A stretch of 64,000 nt of DNA from Mycobacterium sp. Root265. Lineage in GTDB: Bacteria; Actinomycetota; Actinomycetes; Mycobacteriales; Mycobacteriaceae. Positions 15,322 through 24,417 of this stretch are shown here, one piece after another. The notes below the pieces were generated by a model that worked only from the letters and a program-made list of their open reading frames with translations, did no database searches and was not told the DNA's origin. The first letter of the stretch is position 1. The number at the start of each line of letters is the position of its first letter. The translations under genes and the position numbers were made by a program. The stretch spans positions 435,150 through 499,149 of the forward strand of contig NZ_LMJA01000001.1 of assembly GCF_001428895.1 (NCBI RefSeq), written 5' to 3'.

Positions 15322-18087
15322 CCAGGGCCGGCGCGGCCACCAGAACCAGCGGCCCAGCAGCACCATCACCGTGGGCAACACGAAGGTGCGGACGATCATG
15401 GTGTCGATGAGCAGTCCCACACCGATGGTGAGTCCGATCTGGGCGATGCTGAGCACGCTGCTGCCCAGCAGTGCCAGCATCGTGATGCCGAAGATCACCC
15501 CCGCGGTGGTCACCACGCCGCCGGTGGCGCCGAACGCGCGGATGATGCCGGTGCGCAACTTGTCGGTGTGCGTCTCTTCGCGAATGCGCATGGCCAGCAA
15601 CAGGTTGTAGTCCGCGCCCACGGCGATCAGCGCGATGAATGCGATAGGTCCTACCGCCCAGTGCAATTCGAGTCCCAGCAGGTGCTGCCAGATGAGCACG
15701 CTCGCGCCGAGGGCCGCCGCGTAGGACAACGCCACGGTGCCGACCACCACCAGGCCGGCCACCGGGCTGCGCAGCAGCAGCGCGACGATCGCGAAGATCA
15801 GTGCCAGCGTCGCGATCACGAGCAACCGGGTGTCCCCGGCGACCATCTGCTGCAAATCCAGGGTGGCGGGCCCGACGCCGGCCAGATGAACGTCCACCGG
15901 TCGCAGGGTTCCCTCCTTGGTCGCCTCGGTCACCGCCGATTCGATCGCCGCGGTGCGGGCCGCCCCGGCAGCGCCCCATTCCGTGCCCGTCCCGTACACC
16001 AGCAGATAGAAGGCCCGCCCGTCCGGCGCGATCAGCCTGTCCAGGGCCGCCGCCATCCGCGGATCGGCCAGGGCGCGCTGGGGCGCGTAGAACCCGCCGG
16101 CCGCGCTGCCCTCGAAAGACGCCGCCGCCTCGCGCAGGTAACCGGTGAAGTCGTTGAGCTGCGGGCCCACCGCACCCAGCTGGGATGTGGTGTCGGCCAT
16201 GGCCGCACGGGCCCGGGTCAGGGCCGCCGTCATGGTGTCGATATCGACGGGCACCCCGCCGAGAGCGTCAGTGGCGGTGACGGAGCCGCTCGTGAGCTTG
16301 TGCACTCCTGCTGTCAGCGCCGCGGTCCCGGCGACCACCTCGTCGACCGGTGTCACGATCTGCTGCACGACGGCGCAGATCGGGTTGGCCGGGCAGTGCG
16401 GTGTCGATGCGACGAACCCGCGCAACGGGTCCAGCCGGCCCGCTGCCGTCTCGGCGGTGGACTGCAGATCCGAGGTGCCGCGCTGCATATCGGCCGCAGC
16501 CAAGGACACCTCGCCAAGACCCGCCGCGCTGCCCTGCAGCCCGTCCCGAAGGCCGGACAGCGCGCCGGCCATGTCGTCGAGGACCGCCTGCAGCTCGTCG
16601 AGTCCGTTCAACTGCTCATCGAGGTCACCGACACTGCCCGCGAGTTCGTCACCGATACGGCCGATCTGGCCTGCCAGCGTGGTCTCCTCCGGCACGATGC
16701 CCGCCGGCCTGCTGGGGGACTGCACCACCCGCACACCCGGTATCCCCATCACCGCGCGGGTGACGCGCTCGACGGCGATGAGGCCGGCCGGCGTACGCAC
16801 ATCGTGATCGGTCTGCACGGCGACCACGGCCGGCAACAGATGGTTGTCCTCGAAATGCCTTTCGGCTGCGGCGTATCCGAGGTTCGACCCGGTATCGGCG
16901 GGTGTCGCGACCGGTTCGTTCCAGCCGTTGCGGATCCCGGCCGCCGGCAATGCCAGCAGCGCCAGCGCGGCCAGTGCGGTGACCAGAATCGGTGCCGGCC
17001 AGCGGGTCAGGGCGGCACCGACCCGGCGCCAGCGCCGGCCGGTGCGGGTGGGCTTGGGCGCCAGCATGCCGACGCCGCCGGCGAGGCTAATCAGTGCCGG
17101 TGTCAGTGACAGGGATGCCACCATCACCACCAGAATCCCGATCGCAGAGGGTATTCCGGCGCTGCGGAACATGCCGACCTCGGCGAAGCCCAGACACGCC
17201 AGTGCGGTGGCGACGGTCAGTGCCGATCCGGCTATCACCGGAGCCACTGCGCGCTGAGCTGCGATGAGCGCGCGGGTCGAATCCAGCCCGTTGCGCAGGC
17301 CTTCCTGAAACCGGCCGATCAGGAAGATTGCGTAATCGGTGCCCGCGCCGAGCATCATGGCCGCCACCAACGCCACCGAGAACAACGACACCTCGATCAC
17401 ACCGGAACCGCCCAGCGCCGCGGCGATCGGCCGCGCGACGCCCAGTGCCAATCCCACCGAGAACAACGGGATGAACGCCGCAGCGAGGGAGCGGTAGACC
17501 ACGAGCAACAGCAACAGGATGAGCCCGACGGTGGCCGCCGTGATCATCAGCATCTGCCGGTCGATCGCGGTGAATTCGTCGACGATCGTCGCGCCCGGCC
17601 CGGTGACGAACGCCTGCAGGCCGGCCGGCGGATTCGCGGCGTCAACGGCGGCGCGGACCGCATGTACCGCTTCGGCTGCCGGCGTGGTGCCCAGCACCCC
17701 GGCAAGCCGCAGCATCATCGTGACCGCCCGCCCGTCGGCGCTGACGGCGAACGATTCGGTCAGTGGGTCCGACCAGAGGTCGGTGACGGTGCGGACATGC
17801 GCGGTATCGGCGCGCAGTGCGGCGACAAGCCGGTCGTAGTAGTCGCGGTCTGCACCGCCGAGCGGACCGCCGGTACGCTCCAGCACCACATAGTTGAGGT
17901 TGTTGTCGGTCGACGCCCCGAACAGTTCCGCCGACCGCACGGCCGCCACCGAACTCGGCGCGCCCGCCGGCATGAACGATCGGGCGTGCTCGTGCACCAC
18001 CGTCTCCAGCTGTGGTATCGCAAGATTCGCCGCGCCCGCGAGGGCGAGCCACAGCCCGACGATCAACACCGCTGCACGCCACCCCAT
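15238..18087 (-). CDS. MmpL/RND-family lipid transporter
   Basis: The 949-residue protein has the two-fold RND/MmpL layout. An N-terminal TM is followed by a periplasmic loop (about 30-175), a block of six TMs, a second periplasmic loop with a coiled-coil-like Leu/Asp/Gln region (GDELAGSVGDLDEQLNGL), then the second TM block. The proton-relay Asp-Tyr pair is present in GTDYAIFL (D251-Y252) and again in GADYNLLL. MmpL proteins export envelope lipids using the proton gradient. No MmpS partner is adjacent. The ATG lies 7 nt after TAGCGT (18095-18100), so it is probably leaderless. Confidence 0.92.
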   Translation of the reverse strand: MGWRAAVLIVGLWLALAGAANLAIPQLETVVHEHARSFMPAGAPSSVAAVRSAELFGASTDNNLNYVVLERTGGPLGGADRDYYDRLVAALRADTAHVRTVTDLWSDPLTESFAVSADGRAVTMMLRLAGVLGTTPAAEAVHAVRAAVDAANPPAGLQAFVTGPGATIVDEFTAIDRQMLMITAATVGLILLLLLVVYRSLAAAFIPLFSVGLALGVARPIAAALGGSGVIEVSLFSVALVAAMMLGAGTDYAIFLIGRFQEGLRNGLDSTRALIAAQRAVAPVIAGSALTVATALACLGFAEVGMFRSAGIPSAIGILVVMVASLSLTPALISLAGGVGMLAPKPTRTGRRWRRVGAALTRWPAPILVTALAALALLALPAAGIRNGWNEPVATPADTGSNLGYAAAERHFEDNHLLPAVVAVQTDHDVRTPAGLIAVERVTRAVMGIPGVRVVQSPSRPAGIVPEETTLAGQIGRIGDELAGSVGDLDEQLNGLDELQAVLDDMAGALSGLRDGLQGSAAGLGEVSLAAADMQRGTSDLQSTAETAAGRLDPLRGFVASTPHCPANPICAVVQQIVTPVDEVVAGTAALTAGVHKLTSGSVTATDALGGVPVDIDTMTAALTRARAAMADTTSQLGAVGPQLNDFTGYLREAAASFEGSAAGGFYAPQRALADPRMAAALDRLIAPDGRAFYLLVYGTGTEWGAAGAARTAAIESAVTEATKEGTLRPVDVHLAGVGPATLDLQQMVAGDTRLLVIATLALIFAIVALLLRSPVAGLVVVGTVALSYAAALGASVLIWQHLLGLELHWAVGPIAFIALIAVGADYNLLLAMRIREETHTDKLRTGIIRAFGATGGVVTTAGVIFGITMLALLGSSVLSIAQIGLTIGVGLLIDTMIVRTFVLPTVMVLLGRWFWWPRRPWLGRGDEQVVGGFVPVVQVDRVGERAAS

Positions 18088-18210
18088 GAAGGAAACGCTA
18101 GGGACAGCGGCGCCCCCACCGCGTCATGCCGGCGGCCCATACCGCGCCTCCTACCGTGGGAGGAGCGTCAACCCGCCCGCAGCATGATGGTTTTGGTGGT
18201 GTTTCGGACC

Positions 18211-18216
18211 TACCAT
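18211..18216 (+). promoter_or_regulatory. -10 box of a leaderless promoter
   Basis: TACCAT ends 6 nt before the ATG of the histidine kinase. This spacing chooses ATG 18223 over the upstream in-frame ATG codons near 18184. The divergent MmpL promoter lies about 110 bp away. Confidence 0.45.
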
Positions 18217-18222
18217 TGGCCG

Positions 18223-19419
18223 ATGCGCTTCGCCGTGCCCGAATTCCTGCGTACGCGTTTCGCGCGGCACGGTGAGCTCAACGAGCTCGGTTGGAGCTGG
18301 GTGTTCGTCGTCACCACCGATACCGCACTGGCATTGATCGCCGTGGTGTCGACGCTGCAGCGCCCCGCCTCCGACCATCTGGTCGCGGTGCCGGTGGGCA
18401 TCATGGTCGCGATGTGCCCGCTGGTCGTCTTCTTTGCTGCCGGGGCCTCGTTCAACCCGTTGCTCATCTGGGGTGCCTGGTCCGGTGCCGCGGCGATCTT
18501 CCTGTTCGGGACGTCGACCCCGATCGAGTTCGATTTCGCCCCGCTGATCCTGGTGCTCATGGTGGGTGTGGTGGGGGCGATGACACCGCTGGCCGGCAGC
18601 CTGGCCGCGACCGGGTCGGCGGCCGCCATGTTGGCTGTTGCGGCCGCGTCCCACCGGCTCGACGGTGTCTGGCTGTATCTGAGCGTGCTGGGCATGGGCT
18701 GGCTGGTGGGGTATCTGATGCGGATTCAGCAGCAGCTGATCGTCGCGCAGCGCGACGCCCAGGAAGCGCTCTCCGAGCACGCCGCCGCCGACGAGCGGCG
18801 CCGGATCGCGCGCGAGGTGCATGACGTCATCGCGCATTCGCTGTCGGTCACGCTGCTGCACCTCACCGGTGCACGGCGGGCACTGCAGGAGGATCGCGAT
18901 ATCGATGACGCCGTCGACGCGCTGGAGGACGCCGAGAAACTCGGCCGTGAGGCAATGGCCGATATCCGGCGCACCGTCGGGCTGCTCGACGTCGCGCCCA
19001 TGAAAATCGCACCCGAACCCGGCGTCGAGGACATTGCCCGGCTCAGCGACGATTTCGCCCGCGCCGGCCTGGCCGTGACACTGCGCACCGAGGGGTCGAC
19101 CACCCGTATCTCCCCGGCGGTCGGCCTGGCGCTGTACCGGATCGCGCAGGAATCGCTGGCCAATGTCGCCAAGCACGCCCCGGAATCACGCTCGACGGTC
19201 ACCCTGGCGGTCATCGGGGACCATGCCGAGCTCTCGGTCCGCAACGAGATGCCGGTGGCCGTCTCGGCGAGCCGTCGCCGCGCGCCCGATGGCCGCGGTG
19301 TCCGCGGTATGCGGCAGCGCGTCGAATTGCTGGGCGGTGTCATCGATATCGGCCCGACCCGCGAGGGGTGGACGGTGCACGCGGAGCTACCGCTGGGCGA
19401 ATCCCGCTGCGGGGGCTGA
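18223..19419 (+). CDS. Two-component sensor histidine kinase (HisKA_3 type)
   Basis: The 398-residue kinase has four to six hydrophobic segments between about 27 and 165. A linker follows, then the dimerisation/phosphoacceptor motif ERRRIAREVHDVIAHSL with H200. The ATP-binding domain is short and NarL/DesK-like (ALYRIAQESLANVAKHA, then RGVRGMRQRVELLGG). There is no large extracytoplasmic sensor domain, so the signal is probably sensed in or at the membrane. The cognate response regulator begins 3 nt after the stop. The proximity to MmpL suggests, but does not show, envelope-related control. Confidence 0.92.
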   Translation: MRFAVPEFLRTRFARHGELNELGWSWVFVVTTDTALALIAVVSTLQRPASDHLVAVPVGIMVAMCPLVVFFAAGASFNPLLIWGAWSGAAAIFLFGTSTPIEFDFAPLILVLMVGVVGAMTPLAGSLAATGSAAAMLAVAAASHRLDGVWLYLSVLGMGWLVGYLMRIQQQLIVAQRDAQEALSEHAAADERRRIAREVHDVIAHSLSVTLLHLTGARRALQEDRDIDDAVDALEDAEKLGREAMADIRRTVGLLDVAPMKIAPEPGVEDIARLSDDFARAGLAVTLRTEGSTTRISPAVGLALYRIAQESLANVAKHAPESRSTVTLAVIGDHAELSVRNEMPVAVSASRRRAPDGRGVRGMRQRVELLGGVIDIGPTREGWTVHAELPLGESRCGG

Positions 19420-19422
19420 GCG

Positions 19423-20106
19423 GTGGGATACCGGGGCGAGCGCAGCGACGGGGGATTGAGCGATATCGCGGTACTGCTCGTCGACGACCAGGATCTGGTG
19501 CGTTCCGGGTTGCGCCGGATCCTGCGCCGCAAGGACGGATTCGTGGTCGTCGCCGAATGTTCGGACGGTGACGAGGTACTCGACGCGCTGGCCGAGCAGT
19601 CCGTCGACGTGGTGGTGATGGATCTGCGGATGAAACGGGTCGACGGTATCGAGGCCACCCGGCGACTCGCCGAGGCGGGCGGACCGCCGGTCCTGGCGTT
19701 GACCACCTTCAACGAGGACGATCTGCTGTCCGGGGTGCTGCGGGCCGGTGCGGCGGGTTTCGTGCTCAAGGATTCCTCGGCCGAGGAGCTCATCCGGGCC
19801 GTCCGGGCCGTCGCCCACGGCGACAGCTATCTGGATCCGGCAGTCACCGCCAGGGTCCTCAACACCTACCGCAAGTCCGCCGAGGGCCGGCACCAGGTTC
19901 AGGTCAGCGAGCTCACCGGGCGCGAACTGGATGTGCTGACGCTGATCGGACGAGGCCACACGAACGCCGAGATCGCCGCGGAACTGTTCATCTCCGGTGT
20001 GACGGTGAAGAGCCATATCGGGCGCATCTTCGACAAGCTCCGGCTGCGGGACCGCGCCGCCGCGATCGTCTATGCCTACGACCACGGCATCGTCGCTCCC
20101 CAGTAG
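19423..20106 (+). CDS. NarL/LuxR-type response regulator
   Basis: The protein has 227 residues. The receiver domain has the acidic pair in LLVDDQD (about 21-22), phosphoacceptor D67 in VVVMDLRM, the Thr in LALTTF and the Lys in VLKDSS. The C-terminal LuxR HTH begins LTGRELDVLTLIGRG and continues TNAEIAAELFISGVTVKSH. The GTG start is immediately downstream of the kinase gene. The first 12 residues are extra relative to most NarL proteins, and a later TTG could be the true start. The two genes form one operon. Confidence 0.93.
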   Translation: MGYRGERSDGGLSDIAVLLVDDQDLVRSGLRRILRRKDGFVVVAECSDGDEVLDALAEQSVDVVVMDLRMKRVDGIEATRRLAEAGGPPVLALTTFNEDDLLSGVLRAGAAGFVLKDSSAEELIRAVRAVAHGDSYLDPAVTARVLNTYRKSAEGRHQVQVSELTGRELDVLTLIGRGHTNAEIAAELFISGVTVKSHIGRIFDKLRLRDRAAAIVYAYDHGIVAPQ

Positions 20107-20169
20107 CGGCCGCCGGTCCCAAGTGGGCATGGCCGCAAGACCCGGCAGACACTGTGCGACGATGCGGAA

Positions 20170-20982
20170 ATGAGTGCGCGTCCGTTCCATTTCACCCAGA
20201 CCGAGCACGACACCTACGCGCCCAGCACGTACGCGCAGAGTCACTGGGGTCCCGACCACCTCAACGGCCCGGCCCTGGTCGGGCTGGTCGCACGCGCGCT
20301 GGAGACCGGCTTCGGTGATCCGGAGTTCCTGCCGTCGCGGCTCACCGTCGACCTGTTCAAGGCGGCCCGCGGGGTTCCGACGATCACCAAACTGACCCTG
20401 GTGCGCGACGGCCGGCGGGTGCGCAACGCGGAATGCGAACTGATCCAGGACGGTGTGACGGTGGTGCGGGCGACGCTGGTCCAGTACCGGCTCTCGGCAC
20501 CGCCGCGGGGCACCGAATGGGTCTCGCCCGCCGAGTTCGTCGGCCCGCCCGATCGCGACGAGAGCCGCGGTATCGGGATCGGTAGTGACGAGATCGGCTG
20601 GACGGGCGCCATCGCCGATCACCAGAATGCGTCCCGCAAACGCTTCCTCAATCGCACCATCGACGTCGTCGACGGTTACCGCAACACGCCGTTCGTGCGG
20701 GCCGCCATGGCTGCCGAGGGGACCAGCCTCGTCACCAATCTGGGTACCGCGGGCGTCGGGTACATCAACGGTGATCTGACGGTCGCGCTGGCCCGGCTGC
20801 CGCGCGACGAGTGGATCGGCGTGCAGGCCGACTCCCATTGGGCTGCCGACGGAATCGCGGTCGGGACCTCGACACTGTTCGACAGCGAGGGCGCCATCGG
20901 TTCCGGGATGGTCACCGCCGTGAGCAACCCGGACGCACAGATCGACTTCCGCAATGATCCGTTCCCCGACCGCACCCGCTGA
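20170..20982 (+). CDS. TesB-like double hot-dog acyl-CoA thioesterase-family protein
   Basis: The 270-residue protein has two hot-dog-like halves. The first contains YAQSHWGPDHLNGPALVGL and LTVDLFKAARGVP, the typical helix and substrate-strand segments of mycobacterial acyl-CoA thioesterase homologues. The second ends with the strand QADSHWAADGIAVGTSTLFDSEG. Members hydrolyse acyl-CoA, but many actinobacterial ones are uncharacterised. It lies 63 bp after the response regulator. Its last 29 bp overlap the GDSL lipoprotein gene. Confidence 0.7.
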   Translation: MSARPFHFTQTEHDTYAPSTYAQSHWGPDHLNGPALVGLVARALETGFGDPEFLPSRLTVDLFKAARGVPTITKLTLVRDGRRVRNAECELIQDGVTVVRATLVQYRLSAPPRGTEWVSPAEFVGPPDRDESRGIGIGSDEIGWTGAIADHQNASRKRFLNRTIDVVDGYRNTPFVRAAMAAEGTSLVTNLGTAGVGYINGDLTVALARLPRDEWIGVQADSHWAADGIAVGTSTLFDSEGAIGSGMVTAVSNPDAQIDFRNDPFPDRTR

Positions 20983-21769
20983 TCGCGCCGCGGCGCTGGT
21001 TCTTGCCGTCACGCTGGCCGTGACCGGCTGTGGTTCCGGCCCGGCCGCACCCGCCACCGACCCGATCTATTACGTGTCCATCGGGGACTCCTATGCCACC
21101 GGTGACGGTCCGAACGGCACGTCCCGTGACGGGTTCGCATATCTGACCGAAGAGGCCCTGCAGCACAACGACAATCCGGGATGGCGGCTGATCAACTTCG
21201 GCTGCTCGGGAGCCACCGCCCAGCAGATTGCCCGTCGGTCCGGCTGCGATGCCGGTGCCCGGGCGCAGGACGGCCCCGAATATCCCGATCTGTCACAGGC
21301 GGACGCGGCCGCCCGTTTCGTCGCCGAGCATCGCGATCAGGTGGGTCTGGTGACCGTGGTCGCCGGAGGTAACGATGTCGCGCCCTGTATCGCCGAGGCG
21401 GCATCTGGCGGCGCACCCGCCTGCGCCGAGTCCGCCAGCGCATCCGCTGCGTCCGCCCTCGACGACATGCTGGGCAAGCTCGGGGGAGTGCTCGACGCCG
21501 GCGTTCCGGTGGTCGGCGTGTCCTACCTGAACGTGTTCCTCGCCGGCGAGCACGCCGATATCGCGGCCACTGTCTTCGACGAGAAGTTCAATCCGGCCTT
21601 GCGGCAGACGTATTCGCGGTCCGGCGCGCTGTTCGCCGACTCTCCGGTCGGCTCCGCGGCCGACGTGTGCGCGCTGAGCTACTGGTGCAGCGATCACGAT
21701 GTGCACCCCAACCGCGCCGGACACCAGCGGATCGCCGATCAGATCCTGGGAAAACTCGTGGACAGCTGA
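20954..21769 (+). CDS. Secreted SGNH/GDSL-hydrolase lipoprotein
   Basis: The protein has 271 residues. The N-terminal signal peptide ends in the lipobox LAVTGC (C26), so it should be a membrane-anchored lipoprotein outside the cytoplasm. GDSY at 44-47 carries the catalytic Ser, NFGCSGAT provides the block II Gly, VVAGGNDV is block III (Gly/Asn) and DHDVHPNRAGH near the C-terminus has the catalytic Asp/His. The family comprises esterases and lipases of the SGNH fold. The start overlaps the preceding gene by 29 bp, so the two may be co-expressed. Confidence 0.88.
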   Translation: MIRSPTAPADRAAALVLAVTLAVTGCGSGPAAPATDPIYYVSIGDSYATGDGPNGTSRDGFAYLTEEALQHNDNPGWRLINFGCSGATAQQIARRSGCDAGARAQDGPEYPDLSQADAAARFVAEHRDQVGLVTVVAGGNDVAPCIAEAASGGAPACAESASASAASALDDMLGKLGGVLDAGVPVVGVSYLNVFLAGEHADIAATVFDEKFNPALRQTYSRSGALFADSPVGSAADVCALSYWCSDHDVHPNRAGHQRIADQILGKLVDS

Positions 21770-21794
21770 CCGCGGGGCACCGTTGAATGCAGTG

Positions 21795-22655
21795 ATGGTG
21801 ACGAACGGAGCACGCAGCGGTGCGTTCATGGCCGTTGCTGCGATGTGTTCGGTGCAGTTGGGCGCCGCCATCGCGGTGGGGCTGATCGACGATATCGGCG
21901 CGGTGGGCGCGGCCTGGCTGCGCCTGTTCTGGGCGGGGATCCTGCTGCTGATCATCGTCCGTCCGCGGCCGTCGTCGTTCACCCGCTCCGCGTTCGTCGC
22001 CGCCGCGCTGCTCGGAGTCGTGACCGCGGGCATCACCGTGCTGTTCATGATGTCGGTGGAACGCATCCCGCTGGGTACCGCCAGCGCGCTGGAGTTCCTC
22101 GGGCCGCTCGGTGTCGCTGTGCTGCGCGGCTCGGGTCGTCACCGCTTCGTCTGGCCGGGCCTCGCCGCGATCGGCGTGCTGCTCCTGACCGAGCCGTGGT
22201 CGGGCAGTTTCGACCCGCTCGGGGTGGGTTACGCGCTGAGCGCCGGATTATGCTGGGGCGCCTATATTCTGCTGACCCAGCGCGTCGGCGAGCAGCTCAC
22301 CGGGCTCAACGGGCTCGCGGTGTCGATGCCGGTTGCCGCCCTGGTCGCCTCGGCGGTCGCGGGCCCGGCGGTGTTCACCGCGATGACCCCGCAGCTGTGG
22401 CTGATCGGCATCGGCCTGGCCATCCTGCTGCCGGTCGTCCCGTTCGCCCTGGAACTGCTGTCGTTACGGCGACTGACCGCGGCAGCGTTCGGCACCCTGA
22501 TGAGCCTGGAGCCCGGCTTCGCCATGTTGATGGGATGGCTGATCCTGCACCAGGTTCCCGCGCTCATCGGCCTGCTCGGCCTCGGCTTCGTCGTCGCCGC
22601 CGGTATCGGGGCCGCGCGCCACGGGGCGCGCGAACCCATCACCGCACCGGTCTGA
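21795..22655 (+). CDS. EamA/DMT-family inner-membrane exporter (RhtA-like)
   Basis: The 286-residue protein consists almost entirely of ten hydrophobic segments, arranged as two EamA repeats of about 140 residues. MSVERIPLGTASALEFLGPLGVA is the conserved region of RhtA/YdcZ-type exporters of amino acids and metabolites. GLCWGAYILLTQR opens the second repeat and LMSLEPGFAMLMGWLIL is its counterpart. ATG 21795 is preferred; GTG 21792 and 21798 are possible. It ends 4 bp before the convergent potC-like gene. The substrate is unknown. Confidence 0.85.
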   Translation: MVTNGARSGAFMAVAAMCSVQLGAAIAVGLIDDIGAVGAAWLRLFWAGILLLIIVRPRPSSFTRSAFVAAALLGVVTAGITVLFMMSVERIPLGTASALEFLGPLGVAVLRGSGRHRFVWPGLAAIGVLLLTEPWSGSFDPLGVGYALSAGLCWGAYILLTQRVGEQLTGLNGLAVSMPVAALVASAVAGPAVFTAMTPQLWLIGIGLAILLPVVPFALELLSLRRLTAAAFGTLMSLEPGFAMLMGWLILHQVPALIGLLGLGFVVAAGIGAARHGAREPITAPV

Positions 22656-22659
22656 CCGC

Positions 22660-23514
22660 CTAGATGACGACCTTCTTGCGGCGGTACAGGGTGCCTGCCG
22701 CCAGCAGCAGCAGGCTGACCACCAGGATTGCCGTGGCCAGCACGTTGATCTGCGGTGGCACAGCGGCTTTGACCGCCGCGTTGACGTACAGCGGATAGGT
22801 GACGGTGGATCCGCTGACGAAGTAGGTGACGATGAAATCGTCGAGTGACAACGCGAACGACAGCATGCCCGCCGCCACGATGCCCGGCACGATCAGCGGC
22901 AGCGTCACCTTGAAGAACGTCCGGGTCGGGTTGGCGCCCAGATCCAGCGACGCATCCTCCAATGTCCAGTCGAAACCGCGCACCCGGGCCCGCACCGTCA
23001 TCGCGATGAAACTGACCTCGAAGGCGACGTGTGCGATCAGGATGGTGGTGTAGCCGGCGGCCCAGCCGAAGTCCAGGAACAACGTCAGCAGCGAGGCCCC
23101 CATCACCACCTCGGGAGCGGTCAGCGGCAGGATCATGAACGTGTCCACCGCCCGGTACCCGCGGAAACGCTGGCGCACCAGGGCGATCGCCAGCAACGTG
23201 CCCAGCACCAGCGCGATGAGCGTGGACACCAAGGCGATGTTGAGGCTGAGTTTCAGCGCCTCGGTGAGCGCCGGGTACTTGAACGGGTCGGCCCAGTTGT
23301 CCAGGGTGAAGCCCTGCCAGGTGTAGTTGAACTTGCCCGCCGGATCGTTGAACGAGAACAGCACGATCACCAGGATCGGCATGAACAGGTACAGCAGTAC
23401 CAGTCCGGCCACGATGCGCAGTGAGACGTCGCCCCACTTCGGCCGGGTCCGAACGCGTTTCGGCGCCGCCGGCCGCTCGGCAACGCGCTTCGGCGTCGCC
23501 CCGATCGCGGTCAT
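22660..23514 (-). CDS. potC: Polyamine-type ABC transporter permease (PotC-like)
   Basis: The 284-residue permease has about six TM segments and the EAA motif (about 177-196, DASLDLGANPTRTFFKVTLP) that contacts the ATPase. The order permease-permease-binding protein-ATPase and the similarity to PotC support a spermidine/putrescine-type importer. Its ATG overlaps the PotB stop (ATGA). The operon reads potA-potD-potB-potC on the minus strand. The actual substrate could be another organic cation. Confidence 0.88.
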   Translation of the reverse strand: MTAIGATPKRVAERPAAPKRVRTRPKWGDVSLRIVAGLVLLYLFMPILVIVLFSFNDPAGKFNYTWQGFTLDNWADPFKYPALTEALKLSLNIALVSTLIALVLGTLLAIALVRQRFRGYRAVDTFMILPLTAPEVVMGASLLTLFLDFGWAAGYTTILIAHVAFEVSFIAMTVRARVRGFDWTLEDASLDLGANPTRTFFKVTLPLIVPGIVAAGMLSFALSLDDFIVTYFVSGSTVTYPLYVNAAVKAAVPPQINVLATAILVVSLLLLAAGTLYRRKKVVI

Positions 23515-24386
23515 ACGAGGTCCTCCGTACCCAGCGCCCGGGTGTACATCAGCACCCCGACCAGAATGAGACCCATCAGCCCCAGGCTCAGCGCGGCGGC
23601 AGCGGGGTAGTCCTTGACCACCAGGAACTGTTTCTGGATCACGTTGCCGATCATCGTGGTCTGGGTACTGCCCAGGTAGTCGGCGTTGATGAAATCACCG
23701 ACCGCGGGGATGAACACCAGCAGGCTGCCCGCGAGCAGGCCCGGCAGCGCCAGCGGGAAGATCACCTTCCGGAAACTGCGGGTGCCACCGGAATACAGGT
23801 CGCGGGCGGCCTCCAGCAGCCGCGGATCGATCTTCTCCAGGCTGACGTACAGCGGCAGGATCATGAAGATGATCCAGTTGTAGGTCAGCCCGCCGATCAC
23901 CGCCCAGCTCGTCGAGAGCAGCCGGCCCTCCTCCGGAAGCAACCCGATCGTGCCCAGTGCGCTGACCACCCAGCCCTCGTCGGCGAGGATCGTCTTCCAG
24001 GCGATGGTGCGGATCAGGAATGTCACGAAGAACGGCAGGATCACCAACCCGAGGATCAGGTTCTTGAACCGGCCGGCCTTGAACGCGATCACATAGGCCA
24101 GCGGGAACGCCAACAGCATGCACAGCACGGTCGCCGCCGCCGCATAACCGAACGACCGCAGGATGGGGTCCTGGTAGAGCCTGAACGCATCGACGAAGTT
24201 CGCGAAGTTCCAGTCGAACGTCAGTGTCGGCAGGTACACCGAACCGCCCGATGAGGACAGCGATGTCCGGGCCAACGAGAAGAACGGCACCACGAAGAAC
24301 ACTGCGAGATAAGCCAGCGCGGGCAAGATCATCAGGTACGGGGCGATCTTGCTCCGCTGCCGGCTGCTGGCTGCGACTCCAGCCAT
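23511..24386 (-). CDS. potB: Polyamine-type ABC transporter permease (PotB-like)
   Basis: This 291-residue membrane protein begins with a short cytoplasmic end and a first TM (YLMILPALAYLAVFFVVPFF), as in PotB. The EAA loop EAARDLYSGGTRSFRKVIFP is clear near residue 190. It lies 31 bp after the binding-protein gene and overlaps the PotC gene by 4 nt, so the stoichiometric partner subunits are translationally coupled. Confidence 0.88.
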   Translation of the reverse strand: MAGVAASSRQRSKIAPYLMILPALAYLAVFFVVPFFSLARTSLSSSGGSVYLPTLTFDWNFANFVDAFRLYQDPILRSFGYAAAATVLCMLLAFPLAYVIAFKAGRFKNLILGLVILPFFVTFLIRTIAWKTILADEGWVVSALGTIGLLPEEGRLLSTSWAVIGGLTYNWIIFMILPLYVSLEKIDPRLLEAARDLYSGGTRSFRKVIFPLALPGLLAGSLLVFIPAVGDFINADYLGSTQTTMIGNVIQKQFLVVKDYPAAAALSLGLMGLILVGVLMYTRALGTEDLV

Positions 24387-24417
24387 TTATGCTCCCTGCG
24401 TTCGCTGTGCCATCGAC

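Noticed and set aside
15568-17109. 513-residue open frame on the plus strand opposite the MmpL gene
   Set aside because: It is an antisense shadow in high-GC DNA: Arg/Gly/Gln-rich, without domains, while the minus strand encodes a full MmpL protein.
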